Of a DNA stretch of 11,441 nt, positions 1 to 6,136 are shown in pieces. Position 1 is the stretch's first letter; the number at the start of each line of letters is the position of its first letter. Source of the DNA: CBDUQI01 sp965369325 (GTDB lineage: Bacteria > Pseudomonadota > Gammaproteobacteria > Steroidobacterales > JBCBZW01); assembly GCA_965369325.1 (NCBI GenBank), contig CBDUQI010000191.1, forward strand, positions 1 to 11,441, given 5' to 3'. The position numbers and the translations under genes were made by a program. The notes beneath the pieces are model-generated. The model saw only the letters and a program-made list of their open reading frames with translations. It was not told where the DNA came from and ran no database searches.

Positions 1-310
1 TGCCGCGATTCCACATCGATACATACACCTGCCCCTGATAATCCGAATCGATCAGGCCGGTTAGATTGCCTAGCACCATCCCGTGCTTGTGGCCCAGACC
101 AGAGCGCGGCAACAGCACTGCTGCAAGCATCGGGTCTGCAATGTGCATGGCGAACCCGGTCGGCACCAGATGCGTCTCGCCGGACGCCACTTGCAGCGCC
201 TGCTCAATGCAGGCACGTAAATCCAGCCCGGCCGAACCTGGGGTGGAGTATGCGGGCAATCCAAACTCACGCAGCTGAGGATTGAGAATTTTTAGTTCGA
301 TTGCGCGCAT
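1..310 (-). CDS. dut: dUTP diphosphatase (dUTPase), 5' part only
   Basis: Hydrolyses dUTP to dUMP and diphosphate, keeping uracil out of DNA and supplying dUMP for thymidylate synthesis; cytoplasmic homotrimer. The first 103 codons are present and the rest lies beyond the left edge. Visible trimeric dUTPase motifs: motif 1 with GSAGLDLRA (about residues 25-33), motif 2 PRSGLGHKHG (about 69-78), and motif 3 beginning at LIDSDYQGQV (about 86-95) with the catalytic-site Asp. The protein follows E. coli Dut closely throughout. The ATG at 310 lies two bases after the coaBC stop, and a GGAGG about 12 bases upstream, inside the end of coaBC, serves as ribosome binding site. It is therefore almost certainly co-transcribed and translationally coupled with coaBC. 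Start and identity are secure; only the C-terminal arm with motif 5 is not visible. Confidence 0.97.
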   Translation of the reverse strand, partial: MRAIELKILNPQLREFGLPAYSTPGSAGLDLRACIEQALQVASGETHLVPTGFAMHIADPMLAAVLLPRSGLGHKHGMVLGNLTGLIDSDYQGQVYVSMWNRG

Positions 311-312
311 GC

Positions 313-1551
313 TCAACGTTTGCCTCCGCGAGAGTTGTCCACTTTGTACCGCTCGGCGATCAACGCGACCAATTGACGGGCCAGCTGCAGCTTGCTCACT
401 GAGGGCAGCTCACACGCGCCATCGTGCCAGAACACCTCCAGCGCATTGTGATCGGTTTCGAAAGCGCGCCCATCCCCCACCAGGTTGGCCGCGATCATAT
501 TCAGTTTCTTTCGTTCGAGTTTGCCACGCGCATGCCTCTGCAGATCTTGCGTTTCGGCCGCGAAGCCCACCGTAAATGGCGGCTGCGCCAACGCGCCAAC
601 ACTGGCTAGCACATCGGGGGCTGGCTTCAGGGCAATGCTCCAGTCATCGCCCATCTCGGTTTTCTTCACTTTGTGCTCGGACGGCGCAGCACACCGAAAA
701 TCTGCCACCGCCGCGGTGCCGATAAACACATCGCACTCGGCCACATGCTCGTGCACCGTGTCGTGCATCTGTTGCGCGCTCTGCACATTCATACACTGCA
801 CGCGGCGCGGCACGGGCAGGCTCACCGGCCCGCTGACCAGGGTTACCGCTGCACCCGCCTCGCTCGCCGCCTGTGCCACGGCATAACCCATCTTGCCCGA
901 GCTGCGGTTACTCAAAAAGCGGACGGGATCGATGGCCTCACGGGTCGGCCCGGCCGTAATCAGCACTGACAGCCCGGCCAACAGATTGGAGCTGGCGAAA
1001 AATGCCTCAACCTCATCCGCAATCTCATCCGGCGCCAACATTCGCCCAGGGCCGGTCTCACCACAGGCCTGTTCACCCTGCCCAGGCCCTAGCAGGGTCA
1101 CGTCGCGAGCCCGCAACGCGCTCACGTTGTCCTGAGTGGCCGCGTTGGACCACATCACGCGGTTCATGGCTGGTGCAAGCATCAGCGGCGCCTCGGTCGC
1201 GAGACACAAGGTGGAAAGCAAATCGTCGGCAAGGCCGGCCGTGAGGCGTGCGATCAGATCAGCACTGGCGGGCGCGATTAACACCAGGTCGGCCCAGCGA
1301 GCAAGTTCAATGTGGCCCATCGCAGCTTCAGCAGATTCGTCCCACAGCCCGCGGCGCACCTCCCGACCGGACACCGCCTGTAACGACAAGGCGGTAATAA
1401 ACTGCTCCGCACCGGGGGTCATCACCACTTGTACCTGCGCGCCGCGCTCAGCCAGGCGTCGCACCAGCTCGGGGCTTTTGTAAGCAGCGATGCCACCACT
1501 GACACCAAGCAAAATGCGTTTACCCTCAAGGGCGATCGGGTGTGTACTCAC
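313..1551 (-). CDS. coaBC: Bifunctional phosphopantothenoylcysteine decarboxylase / phosphopantothenate-cysteine ligase
   Basis: Catalyses two consecutive steps of coenzyme A synthesis: CTP-dependent joining of cysteine to 4'-phosphopantothenate (CoaB, C-terminal half), then FMN-dependent decarboxylation to 4'-phosphopantetheine (CoaC, N-terminal half). It has about 412 residues, normal for the fused bacterial enzyme. CoaC shows the flavin-binding start LLGVSGGIAAYK, the catalytic His in AMGHIEL, the PAMNRVMW motif (the family's PxMNxxMW) and the active-site Cys in GEQACGETGPGRM. CoaB shows ITAGPTREAIDPVRFLSN, SSGKMG and the lysine-rich KVKKTEMG stretch. The start is uncertain. GTG at 1551 overlaps the stop of an upstream mini-ORF as GTGA and fits the family N-terminus; GTG at 1566, just after an in-frame TGA, would add five residues. 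dut follows two bases downstream, so this is the proximal gene of a coaBC-dut operon, divergent from radC. Confidence 0.97.
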   Translation of the reverse strand: MSTHPIALEGKRILLGVSGGIAAYKSPELVRRLAERGAQVQVVMTPGAEQFITALSLQAVSGREVRRGLWDESAEAAMGHIELARWADLVLIAPASADLIARLTAGLADDLLSTLCLATEAPLMLAPAMNRVMWSNAATQDNVSALRARDVTLLGPGQGEQACGETGPGRMLAPDEIADEVEAFFASSNLLAGLSVLITAGPTREAIDPVRFLSNRSSGKMGYAVAQAASEAGAAVTLVSGPVSLPVPRRVQCMNVQSAQQMHDTVHEHVAECDVFIGTAAVADFRCAAPSEHKVKKTEMGDDWSIALKPAPDVLASVGALAQPPFTVGFAAETQDLQRHARGKLERKKLNMIAANLVGDGRAFETDHNALEVFWHDGACELPSVSKLQLARQLVALIAERYKVDNSRGGKR

Positions 1552-1655
1552 AGCATGCGGTCCCACTCAGTATCAACAGGCTCTTCAGTCGCGGCCGGCA
1601 AGGCGATTAGTGTGTCATCGCGGCGGCACACCGGGTGCAATTCTGGGCTAATCAT
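1548..1655 (-). CDS. Possible 35-residue leader peptide or small protein overlapping coaBC
   Basis: I do not recognise this ORF. From ATG at 1655 it encodes 35 residues, rich in acidic residues near the end (EEPVDTEWDRML), with no membrane segment or signal. Its TGA stop shares four bases (GTGA) with the GTG at 1551 proposed for coaBC, a typical arrangement for translational coupling. An AAGGA lies about 12 bases before the ATG, and a stronger GGAGG lies further upstream. The frame stays open to 1745, but the residues before position 1655 look non-coding (Arg, His and Gln rich). It may be a regulatory leader peptide, a genuine small protein, or chance. The overlap geometry is the main support. 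Confidence 0.35.
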   Translation of the reverse strand: MISPELHPVCRRDDTLIALPAATEEPVDTEWDRML

Positions 1656-1739
1656 AGCGATTAGTCGTCCTTGATGCCTCCTCGGCTGCGGCACACTGTG
1701 AATGCGGACATCGCGGCGGCCACCAAGATGGTAGCCACT

Positions 1740-1790
1740 GGTCACTCAGCGGGCCAGGGCGACATCTTCATTCTGCCGGTCACTCGGCGG
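1740..1790. repeat. Short imperfect direct repeat, 13 bases, two copies
   Basis: GGTCACTCAGCGG at 1740-1752 recurs as GGTCACTCGGCGG at 1778-1790 with one mismatch. The bases after each copy are also similar (CCAGGGCGAC and CAGGGACGCC). The second copy lies within a small inverted repeat with arms CTGCCG (1773-1778) and CGGCAG (1788-1793). With only two copies, a regulator binding pair or a local duplication are both possible; function is unknown. Confidence 0.45.
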
Positions 1791-1884
1791 CAGGGACGCC
1801 AACGCGAGTCAGCGCAGATTCGGTGAGCGTGGTCAATTAATGCCAGGGAAGGCATGCGGAGCGGATCCAAGGGCAACCTTGCGA

Positions 1885-1931
1885 CCGGCCGCCGGCCCCG
1901 TAGGGACGCCGTCGCGATGTTCGCTCCTACG
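1885..1931. repeat. REP-like palindromic element
   Basis: CGTAGG at 1899-1904 pairs with CCTACG at 1926-1931, extended by a G-T wobble and a further CG/CG pair past one mismatch. Read on the minus strand it begins CGTAGGAGCGA and contains an inner hairpin GCGA-ACA-TCGC. Next to it is a near-perfect GC-rich inverted repeat (CCGGC at 1885-1889, GCCGG at 1891-1895). A GTAGGAGC head followed by a small stem resembles the REP sequences common in Pseudomonas and xanthomonads, which spread through RAYT transposases. Only one such copy was noticed in this window, so the family assignment is tentative. Confidence 0.4.
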
Positions 1932-1955
1932 CTTTGAACGCCCGTGGCTACAAAG
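1932..1955 (+). promoter_or_regulatory. Hairpin in the radC leader abutting the ribosome binding site
   Basis: CTTTG (1932-1936) pairs with CAAAG (1951-1955), enclosing a second stem GCC (1940-1942) with GGC (1946-1948) around a CGT loop. The right arm runs directly into the radC Shine-Dalgarno stretch GAGAGGA, so the structure could modulate ribosome access. The stems are short (5 and 3 bp) and separated by unpaired bases, so this may be coincidental. Confidence 0.3.
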
Positions 1956-1969
1956 AGAGGACTTCCCGC

Positions 1970-2644
1970 ATGAGCATCAGGCACTGGCCGGAGCAGCAAC
2001 GACCACGGGAGAAGTTACTGCGCGAGGGCGCCAGTGCGTTATCTAACACGGAGCTGCTCGCGCTATTTCTGCGTCACGGCCTGCGCGGCAAAACGGCGCT
2101 GGATCTAGCGCAGGACTTGTTGCTTGAGTTTGATGGCCTGCGCGGCTTGCTCAACGCGGATCAAGCCCGCTTCTGCGCCGCGCAAGGGCTGGGGCCTGCC
2201 CGCTACGCCGAGTTGCAGGCGTTGTTGGAGTTGGTACGTCGGTATCTTCAGGAGCCGCTGGCCCGACCTGACGGATTTACCTCTCCTGCGGCCGCGCGCG
2301 AGTTCCTGCGTGCTCGACTGCGTGATCTCCCCTACGAGGTGTTCTGCTGCTTCTACCTGGACAATCGCAACCGGCTAATCCGCTTCGAGGAACTGTTTCG
2401 CGGCACTATCGACGGGGCGAGCGTACATCCGCGAGAAGTCGTGCGTCAGGCACTTGAGCACAACGCAGCAGCGATGATACTCGCGCACAACCACCCCAGT
2501 GGCATTGCCGAGCCCAGTCGGGCGGATGAGGCGATTACCCGGCGCCTGCGCGACGCGTTGCGCCTAGTCGACATCCGCCTGCTGGATCATCTGGTGATCG
2601 GCGACACCACATGCGTGTCGTTCGCCGAACGTGGCCTGCTGTAG
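1970..2644 (+). CDS. radC: RadC family JAMM/MPN protein
   Basis: RadC (YicR in E. coli) is a conserved JAB1/MPN+ (JAMM) metalloprotein-like family. It was named for DNA repair, but its biochemical role remains unsettled and it is not essential for repair in E. coli. The protein has 224 residues, close to the E. coli length. An N-terminal helix-hairpin-helix region is present (about residues 50-90, with QGLGPARYAELQAL). The JAMM metal motif follows: HPREVV at 153-158, then HNHPSGIAEPSRAD at 173-186 with His173, His175 and Asp186 as ligands. The C-terminus VSFAERGLL matches the family ending. The ATG at 1970 was chosen because GAGAGGA lies eight bases upstream; a TTG at 1934 would add 12 unconserved residues. 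It is divergent from coaBC, as in E. coli. Confidence 0.96.
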   Translation: MSIRHWPEQQRPREKLLREGASALSNTELLALFLRHGLRGKTALDLAQDLLLEFDGLRGLLNADQARFCAAQGLGPARYAELQALLELVRRYLQEPLARPDGFTSPAAAREFLRARLRDLPYEVFCCFYLDNRNRLIRFEELFRGTIDGASVHPREVVRQALEHNAAAMILAHNHPSGIAEPSRADEAITRRLRDALRLVDIRLLDHLVIGDTTCVSFAERGLL

Positions 2645-2647
2645 AGC

Positions 2648-2674
2648 AGCAGCCCCCACCAAACGCTGTTTTTT
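2648..2674 (+). terminator. Weak Rho-independent terminator candidate after radC
   Basis: AGCAGC (2648-2653) can pair with GCTGTT (2665-2670), including one G-U pair, around an 11-nt loop, and a run of six T ends at 2674. It begins four bases after the radC stop. The stem is short with a large loop, so termination would be inefficient, but position and T-run are right for radC. Confidence 0.35.
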
Positions 2675-2699
2675 GCGCTGCGGAACAACACTGTAAAAT
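2672..2699 (+). promoter_or_regulatory. Possible sigma70 promoter toward the hybrid kinase
   Basis: TAAAAT at 2694-2699 matches five of six bases of the -10 consensus. TTTGCG at 2672-2677 is a poor -35 at 16-bp spacing. This is the AT-richest spot in the radC-kinase gap. If used, it would give a leader of about 200 nt, and the CRP-type palindrome at 2854 would lie inside the transcribed region. Only the -10 gives real support. Confidence 0.2.
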
Positions 2700-2853
2700 T
2701 TGTTAAACCGAATGCAGGCGCGAGCCTGATAGACTATGCTCAGCCGTAGCATGGGCGGACAACCATCAGCGCGAGCGGGGTTCAACCACATCCTCAGCTC
2801 CCTGACCTCCCACGCAAGCACCAACCGGCAACCTGCAGTGGAACGACATTGGA

Positions 2854-2869
2854 TGTGATGGGTATCACA
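2854..2869. promoter_or_regulatory. CRP-type (cAMP receptor protein) binding site
   Basis: TGTGA at 2854-2858 and TCACA at 2865-2869 are separated by six bases, an exact match to the E. coli CRP core TGTGA-N6-TCACA, which is also recognised by Vfr and Clp homologues. It is centred 46 bp before the ATG of the hybrid kinase at 2908, in a non-coding gap, and kinase control is the natural reading. All ten core bases match, which is unlikely by chance in a window of this size. No promoter at the usual -41.5 or -61.5 spacing is apparent. It might therefore act with a start site close to the ATG, or repress from downstream of a promoter. Confidence 0.65.
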
Positions 2870-2907
2870 CTGCCAACCAGAGGGCGGCAACTCAGGCCTG
2901 CCCATTC

Positions 2908-5900
2908 ATGCCCGTCTTAGCGGCACACGCCCGGCGGCGCTCTACCCGTTTTGCCGCGTTGCTGACGGGGCTGATGGCACTTGGATACGGCGGTGCCACT
3001 TGCGCAGACACACCTCGCTGGCGCGTCGCCTTACCCGCCACCGACCTCCCGCGCTCCGGCGCGCACGCGCTGGCAACATCTAGCCACACAAGCCCTGAGC
3101 GAGGCGCAATGCCAGTCACGGACAGCGCACGCCGACCGGATACGATGCACGGGATGTACATCGACTGGTGGCGCGCCTTGGCAGCCCTCGCAAGCGCCGA
3201 CGTCACCTTTGCTCCTTGTTCTGACGAGCGGGCCTGCATGGAGATGCTGCGCGCTGGCACTGTGGATTTCGCCGGCCCGATACAATTCGTCGACGACCCG
3301 CAACTGGCCTTTTCCCGACCGATCGGCCGGCGCTACACATTCGCCGGTAGCATCACCGGCTCGCCCTTCTCCGGCGCCGCTAGCATCACCGGCAAACGAA
3401 TCGCCTTGATTGAAACATCACCTCAAGCACAAGCGCTAACGCAGCAGTGGAAGCCGCTTGCGCTAGCGCTTACCTCCAGCACACGGGCCCGAACACTGCT
3501 TCAACATGGCGAGGTGGACTACGCAATATTCTCCTTTAATGCCGGTGACGAGCTGGCGTTGTTGCCTGGGTTTACTAAATCGCCCCTGTGGTTTCACTGG
3601 CAGCACATTTTCGCCCGCCAGAGCGGCAGCGACACATTGGCGCAACTGGAGCCACTGATCGATCAACTCGGGTCGCAGGCGCGTTCGTTGCAGGAGCGAT
3701 GGCTGCCCATCACCGAGCAAACCGTGCTGCTTCAATCCGACGCACGTCCGACCGTCAGCCGCGAGGCGCTTGCCTTTCTCAACCAGCATCCGATCGTTCG
3801 GCTGGGCGCCGCTCCCTGGGAGCCGCTGACGGTGCTGCGCGATGGGCAATTCGACGGCCTTGCGCTGAGAATGGTGGAATACCATCTGCTGCGAGCCGGT
3901 CTAACGCCTGTGTTTCTAGGCGGTGAGGATTGGATCAAAGTGGTGGACGACGCACGTGCCGGCCTCTACGACGGGCTTGGCTACACCGTTCACACCCCGC
4001 TGGTACACACCAACTTTCTGTCCAGCGAAGCTGCGATCGAACTCGCACCGGTGGTGATTTCGCGCAGCGATGCACCCTTCTGGTCGGACGAGCGGGATCT
4101 GCACGATCAACGAGTGATTATTCATCCCAGCTACGGCACCGTCGACTCGCTGCAGCGCGCGGCGAGTATTACCGGCGAGTCCGATCCCGATGTTGCGCTG
4201 GCGAAACTGCGCAACCACGCCGCCGATGCTTGGGTGGAGTACCTGCCGGTGGCCCGTCAGGCGATCGCCGCTGCAGATGCAAACGATGTAAAGTTGGCAT
4301 TCCGCTTGGGCGGGCCTAAAGACGGCGCGATCGCACTACGCCGCGACTGGGCCCCGGTAATGCCACTCATCAATCAGTCCATCGCATCCATGTCGCACGC
4401 GGCGCGGGATCAAATTTACGAAAACTGGAACCGACAGACTGAAAGCTCTTCGGTACGTTTCATCGCGCCCAGTTCGCTGCTTGGCATTATCGCGATACTG
4501 TTGGCCGGGTTGGTATTGCTGCTCCGTTTGCTGCGACGGGAGCATCGCACCGCGCGCCAACGCGAGCTTGCACTGCGTCAGGCCCAACTGATCGCGGGAA
4601 TTGGCAGCTTCGAACTAGCACCACCCTACGACAAGATGCTGCTGGATGGTGAAACGCCACGACTGCTTGGGATCAGGCCCGACACGGAGATGCAGTCGCT
4701 GGACGCGCATCTGGCGTTATTCGAATCGCCCGACACCCTAAGGGAGAAGTTAGTGCAAGTGTGTGAGGGTGGCCCTAGTGTGCGCATGGATGCCGTGCGC
4801 AAAGTGCAACCACCGCAAATTTTCAGTTATGAATTTGCTGCTCCGCGCACGGTACGAGGCTGCGATGGGGTTATCATCGCCACGCTGCAAAACGTGACCG
4901 AAGAGCGCGCAAGAGCTGAGCATGAAAAAACACTGGAGCGCGAAGTCCTGCAACTGCAAAAGCTAGATGCTATTGGCCGCCTGGCCGGCGGTATCGCGCA
5001 TGACTTTAACAATGTGCTTGCCGCCAGCATTGGTTACAACGAGCTGGCATTGCGCGACTTGCCCAGTGGTCACCCGGCCCAACAGCCGATGGAGCAGGTG
5101 CTAAACGCATCGCTGCGCTCTCGTGATTTGGTACGCCAGATTCTGGCCTTCAGTCGGCGGCACGTGGAAGAGCATCAGGCCCTGCAATGGGGCGCGAATA
5201 TTCGTGAAACAGTGGAATTTCTGCGCGCTTCCACGCCCGCCACGGTGCAGATTAACGTCCACACGCCCCCCGCGCCGGTGTGGGTAAAGGCGGACCACGG
5301 CCAGCTCGCGCAGGTGTTGATTAATCTGGTGACCAACGCCATTGACGCGGTGAGTAACGACGGCGTAATTGATATCACGCTGGAGCACCTGCGTGAGGCA
5401 AAGGCAAACAACGGGGATACCTTGAAGGAATCTGCGTGGGCGCGACTGCGCGTGACCGACAACGGCCCAGGTATCGATCCGGCCATCCGCGGGCGTGTGT
5501 TCGATCCGTTCTTTACCACCAAACCGGTTGGCAAGGGTACCGGTCTGGGGCTTTCGATCGTGCACGGCGTGGTACGTGCCCACGACGGGCGTGTAAGCGT
5601 TGTGGCACCCGATAAGGGCGGCACGGAGTTTGCGATCTGCCTCGCAATGGTCGACCAGCCGAACGTGTCATGCTCAGTGCCGCAAAACACTCGGCACGGC
5701 AAGAGCCAGACCGTCCTGCTGGTGGACGATGAATCAGCACTGATCGACGTTAACAGGCGCCTGCTCACCGGCAGTGGCTACGAGGTCACGGCGTTTACCA
5801 GCGCGGCAGATGCATTAGAGGTTTTTCGCCGGGCCCCGGAAGCGTTCGATATTGTAATTACCGACCTCACCATGCCCGACATGAGCGGCTCGGAACTGGC

Positions 5901-6120
5901 CGAGCAGATAGACAGCATTCGAGCGGGCATGCCGATCATCCTGACCACCGGCTACGGCATCAATTCGCTCAACTCCCCATCGCGTCTGTTTTGCAGCATC
6001 CTGCAGAAGCCCTTCTCAAGCAAAGACCTGATCAGCAGTATCACGACCGGCCTGGAAAGTCGCGCTGGCAACGCCCCGCAGGGCTCAGCCGAGGCGGTCG
6101 GCAGCATGTCCGCCTCCTGA
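2908..6120 (+). CDS. Hybrid sensor histidine kinase, tandem Venus-flytrap (BvgS/EvgS-like) input
   Basis: A 1070-residue inner-membrane sensor. Domain order: signal peptide (about 1-33, RRR then a hydrophobic core, likely cleavage after ATCA); periplasmic SBP_bac_3-like domain 1 (about 75-275); domain 2 (about 290-512, starting NQHPIVRLGAAPW); one membrane helix (about 524-543); degenerate PAS-like domain (about 559-668); HisKA with His698 in HDFNN; HATPase_c with N810 (N box), DNGPG at 851, FDPFFTTK at 865 and GKGTGLGLS at 875; receiver domain (about 935-1050) with acidic pair D940/D941, phospho-acceptor D986, T1013/T1014 and K1034. The layout resembles BvgS and EvgS but lacks a C-terminal HPt domain. 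Neither flytrap domain shows the arginine that usually holds an amino-acid carboxylate (TPLV and DDPQ replace the T-x-E-R pattern). No partner regulator is nearby. The Shine-Dalgarno at 2908 is weak, but the signal peptide supports this start. Confidence 0.93.
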   Translation: MPVLAAHARRRSTRFAALLTGLMALGYGGATCADTPRWRVALPATDLPRSGAHALATSSHTSPERGAMPVTDSARRPDTMHGMYIDWWRALAALASADVTFAPCSDERACMEMLRAGTVDFAGPIQFVDDPQLAFSRPIGRRYTFAGSITGSPFSGAASITGKRIALIETSPQAQALTQQWKPLALALTSSTRARTLLQHGEVDYAIFSFNAGDELALLPGFTKSPLWFHWQHIFARQSGSDTLAQLEPLIDQLGSQARSLQERWLPITEQTVLLQSDARPTVSREALAFLNQHPIVRLGAAPWEPLTVLRDGQFDGLALRMVEYHLLRAGLTPVFLGGEDWIKVVDDARAGLYDGLGYTVHTPLVHTNFLSSEAAIELAPVVISRSDAPFWSDERDLHDQRVIIHPSYGTVDSLQRAASITGESDPDVALAKLRNHAADAWVEYLPVARQAIAAADANDVKLAFRLGGPKDGAIALRRDWAPVMPLINQSIASMSHAARDQIYENWNRQTESSSVRFIAPSSLLGIIAILLAGLVLLLRLLRREHRTARQRELALRQAQLIAGIGSFELAPPYDKMLLDGETPRLLGIRPDTEMQSLDAHLALFESPDTLREKLVQVCEGGPSVRMDAVRKVQPPQIFSYEFAAPRTVRGCDGVIIATLQNVTEERARAEHEKTLEREVLQLQKLDAIGRLAGGIAHDFNNVLAASIGYNELALRDLPSGHPAQQPMEQVLNASLRSRDLVRQILAFSRRHVEEHQALQWGANIRETVEFLRASTPATVQINVHTPPAPVWVKADHGQLAQVLINLVTNAIDAVSNDGVIDITLEHLREAKANNGDTLKESAWARLRVTDNGPGIDPAIRGRVFDPFFTTKPVGKGTGLGLSIVHGVVRAHDGRVSVVAPDKGGTEFAICLAMVDQPNVSCSVPQNTRHGKSQTVLLVDDESALIDVNRRLLTGSGYEVTAFTSAADALEVFRRAPEAFDIVITDLTMPDMSGSELAEQIDSIRAGMPIILTTGYGINSLNSPSRLFCSILQKPFSSKDLISSITTGLESRAGNAPQGSAEAVGSMSAS

Positions 6121-6136
6121 ACGATGGCACCGCGTG

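Larger units (their letters stand above)
1656..1969. other. Divergent intergenic region between the coaBC operon and radC
   Basis: This roughly 310-bp stretch must contain the promoters for both the minus-strand coaBC operon and plus-strand radC. I could not identify a convincing sigma70 promoter on either strand; the best single element is TTGACC read on the minus strand at 1830-1835, without a matching -10. The region contains short inverted repeats instead: ATGCC/GGCAT at 1840-1855 with a 6-nt loop, a GC-rich pair at 1885-1895, a REP-like hairpin at 1899-1931 and a hairpin at 1932-1955. It also contains a 13-base direct repeat (1740 and 1778). No convincing ORF other than the mini-ORF ending at 1548 was found. 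Confidence 0.6.

Noticed and set aside
2700..2740. Promoter using TTGTTA (2700) with TAGACT or TATGCT (2730-2740)
   Set aside because: Spacings of 24 and 29 bp are far from the 16-18 bp required.
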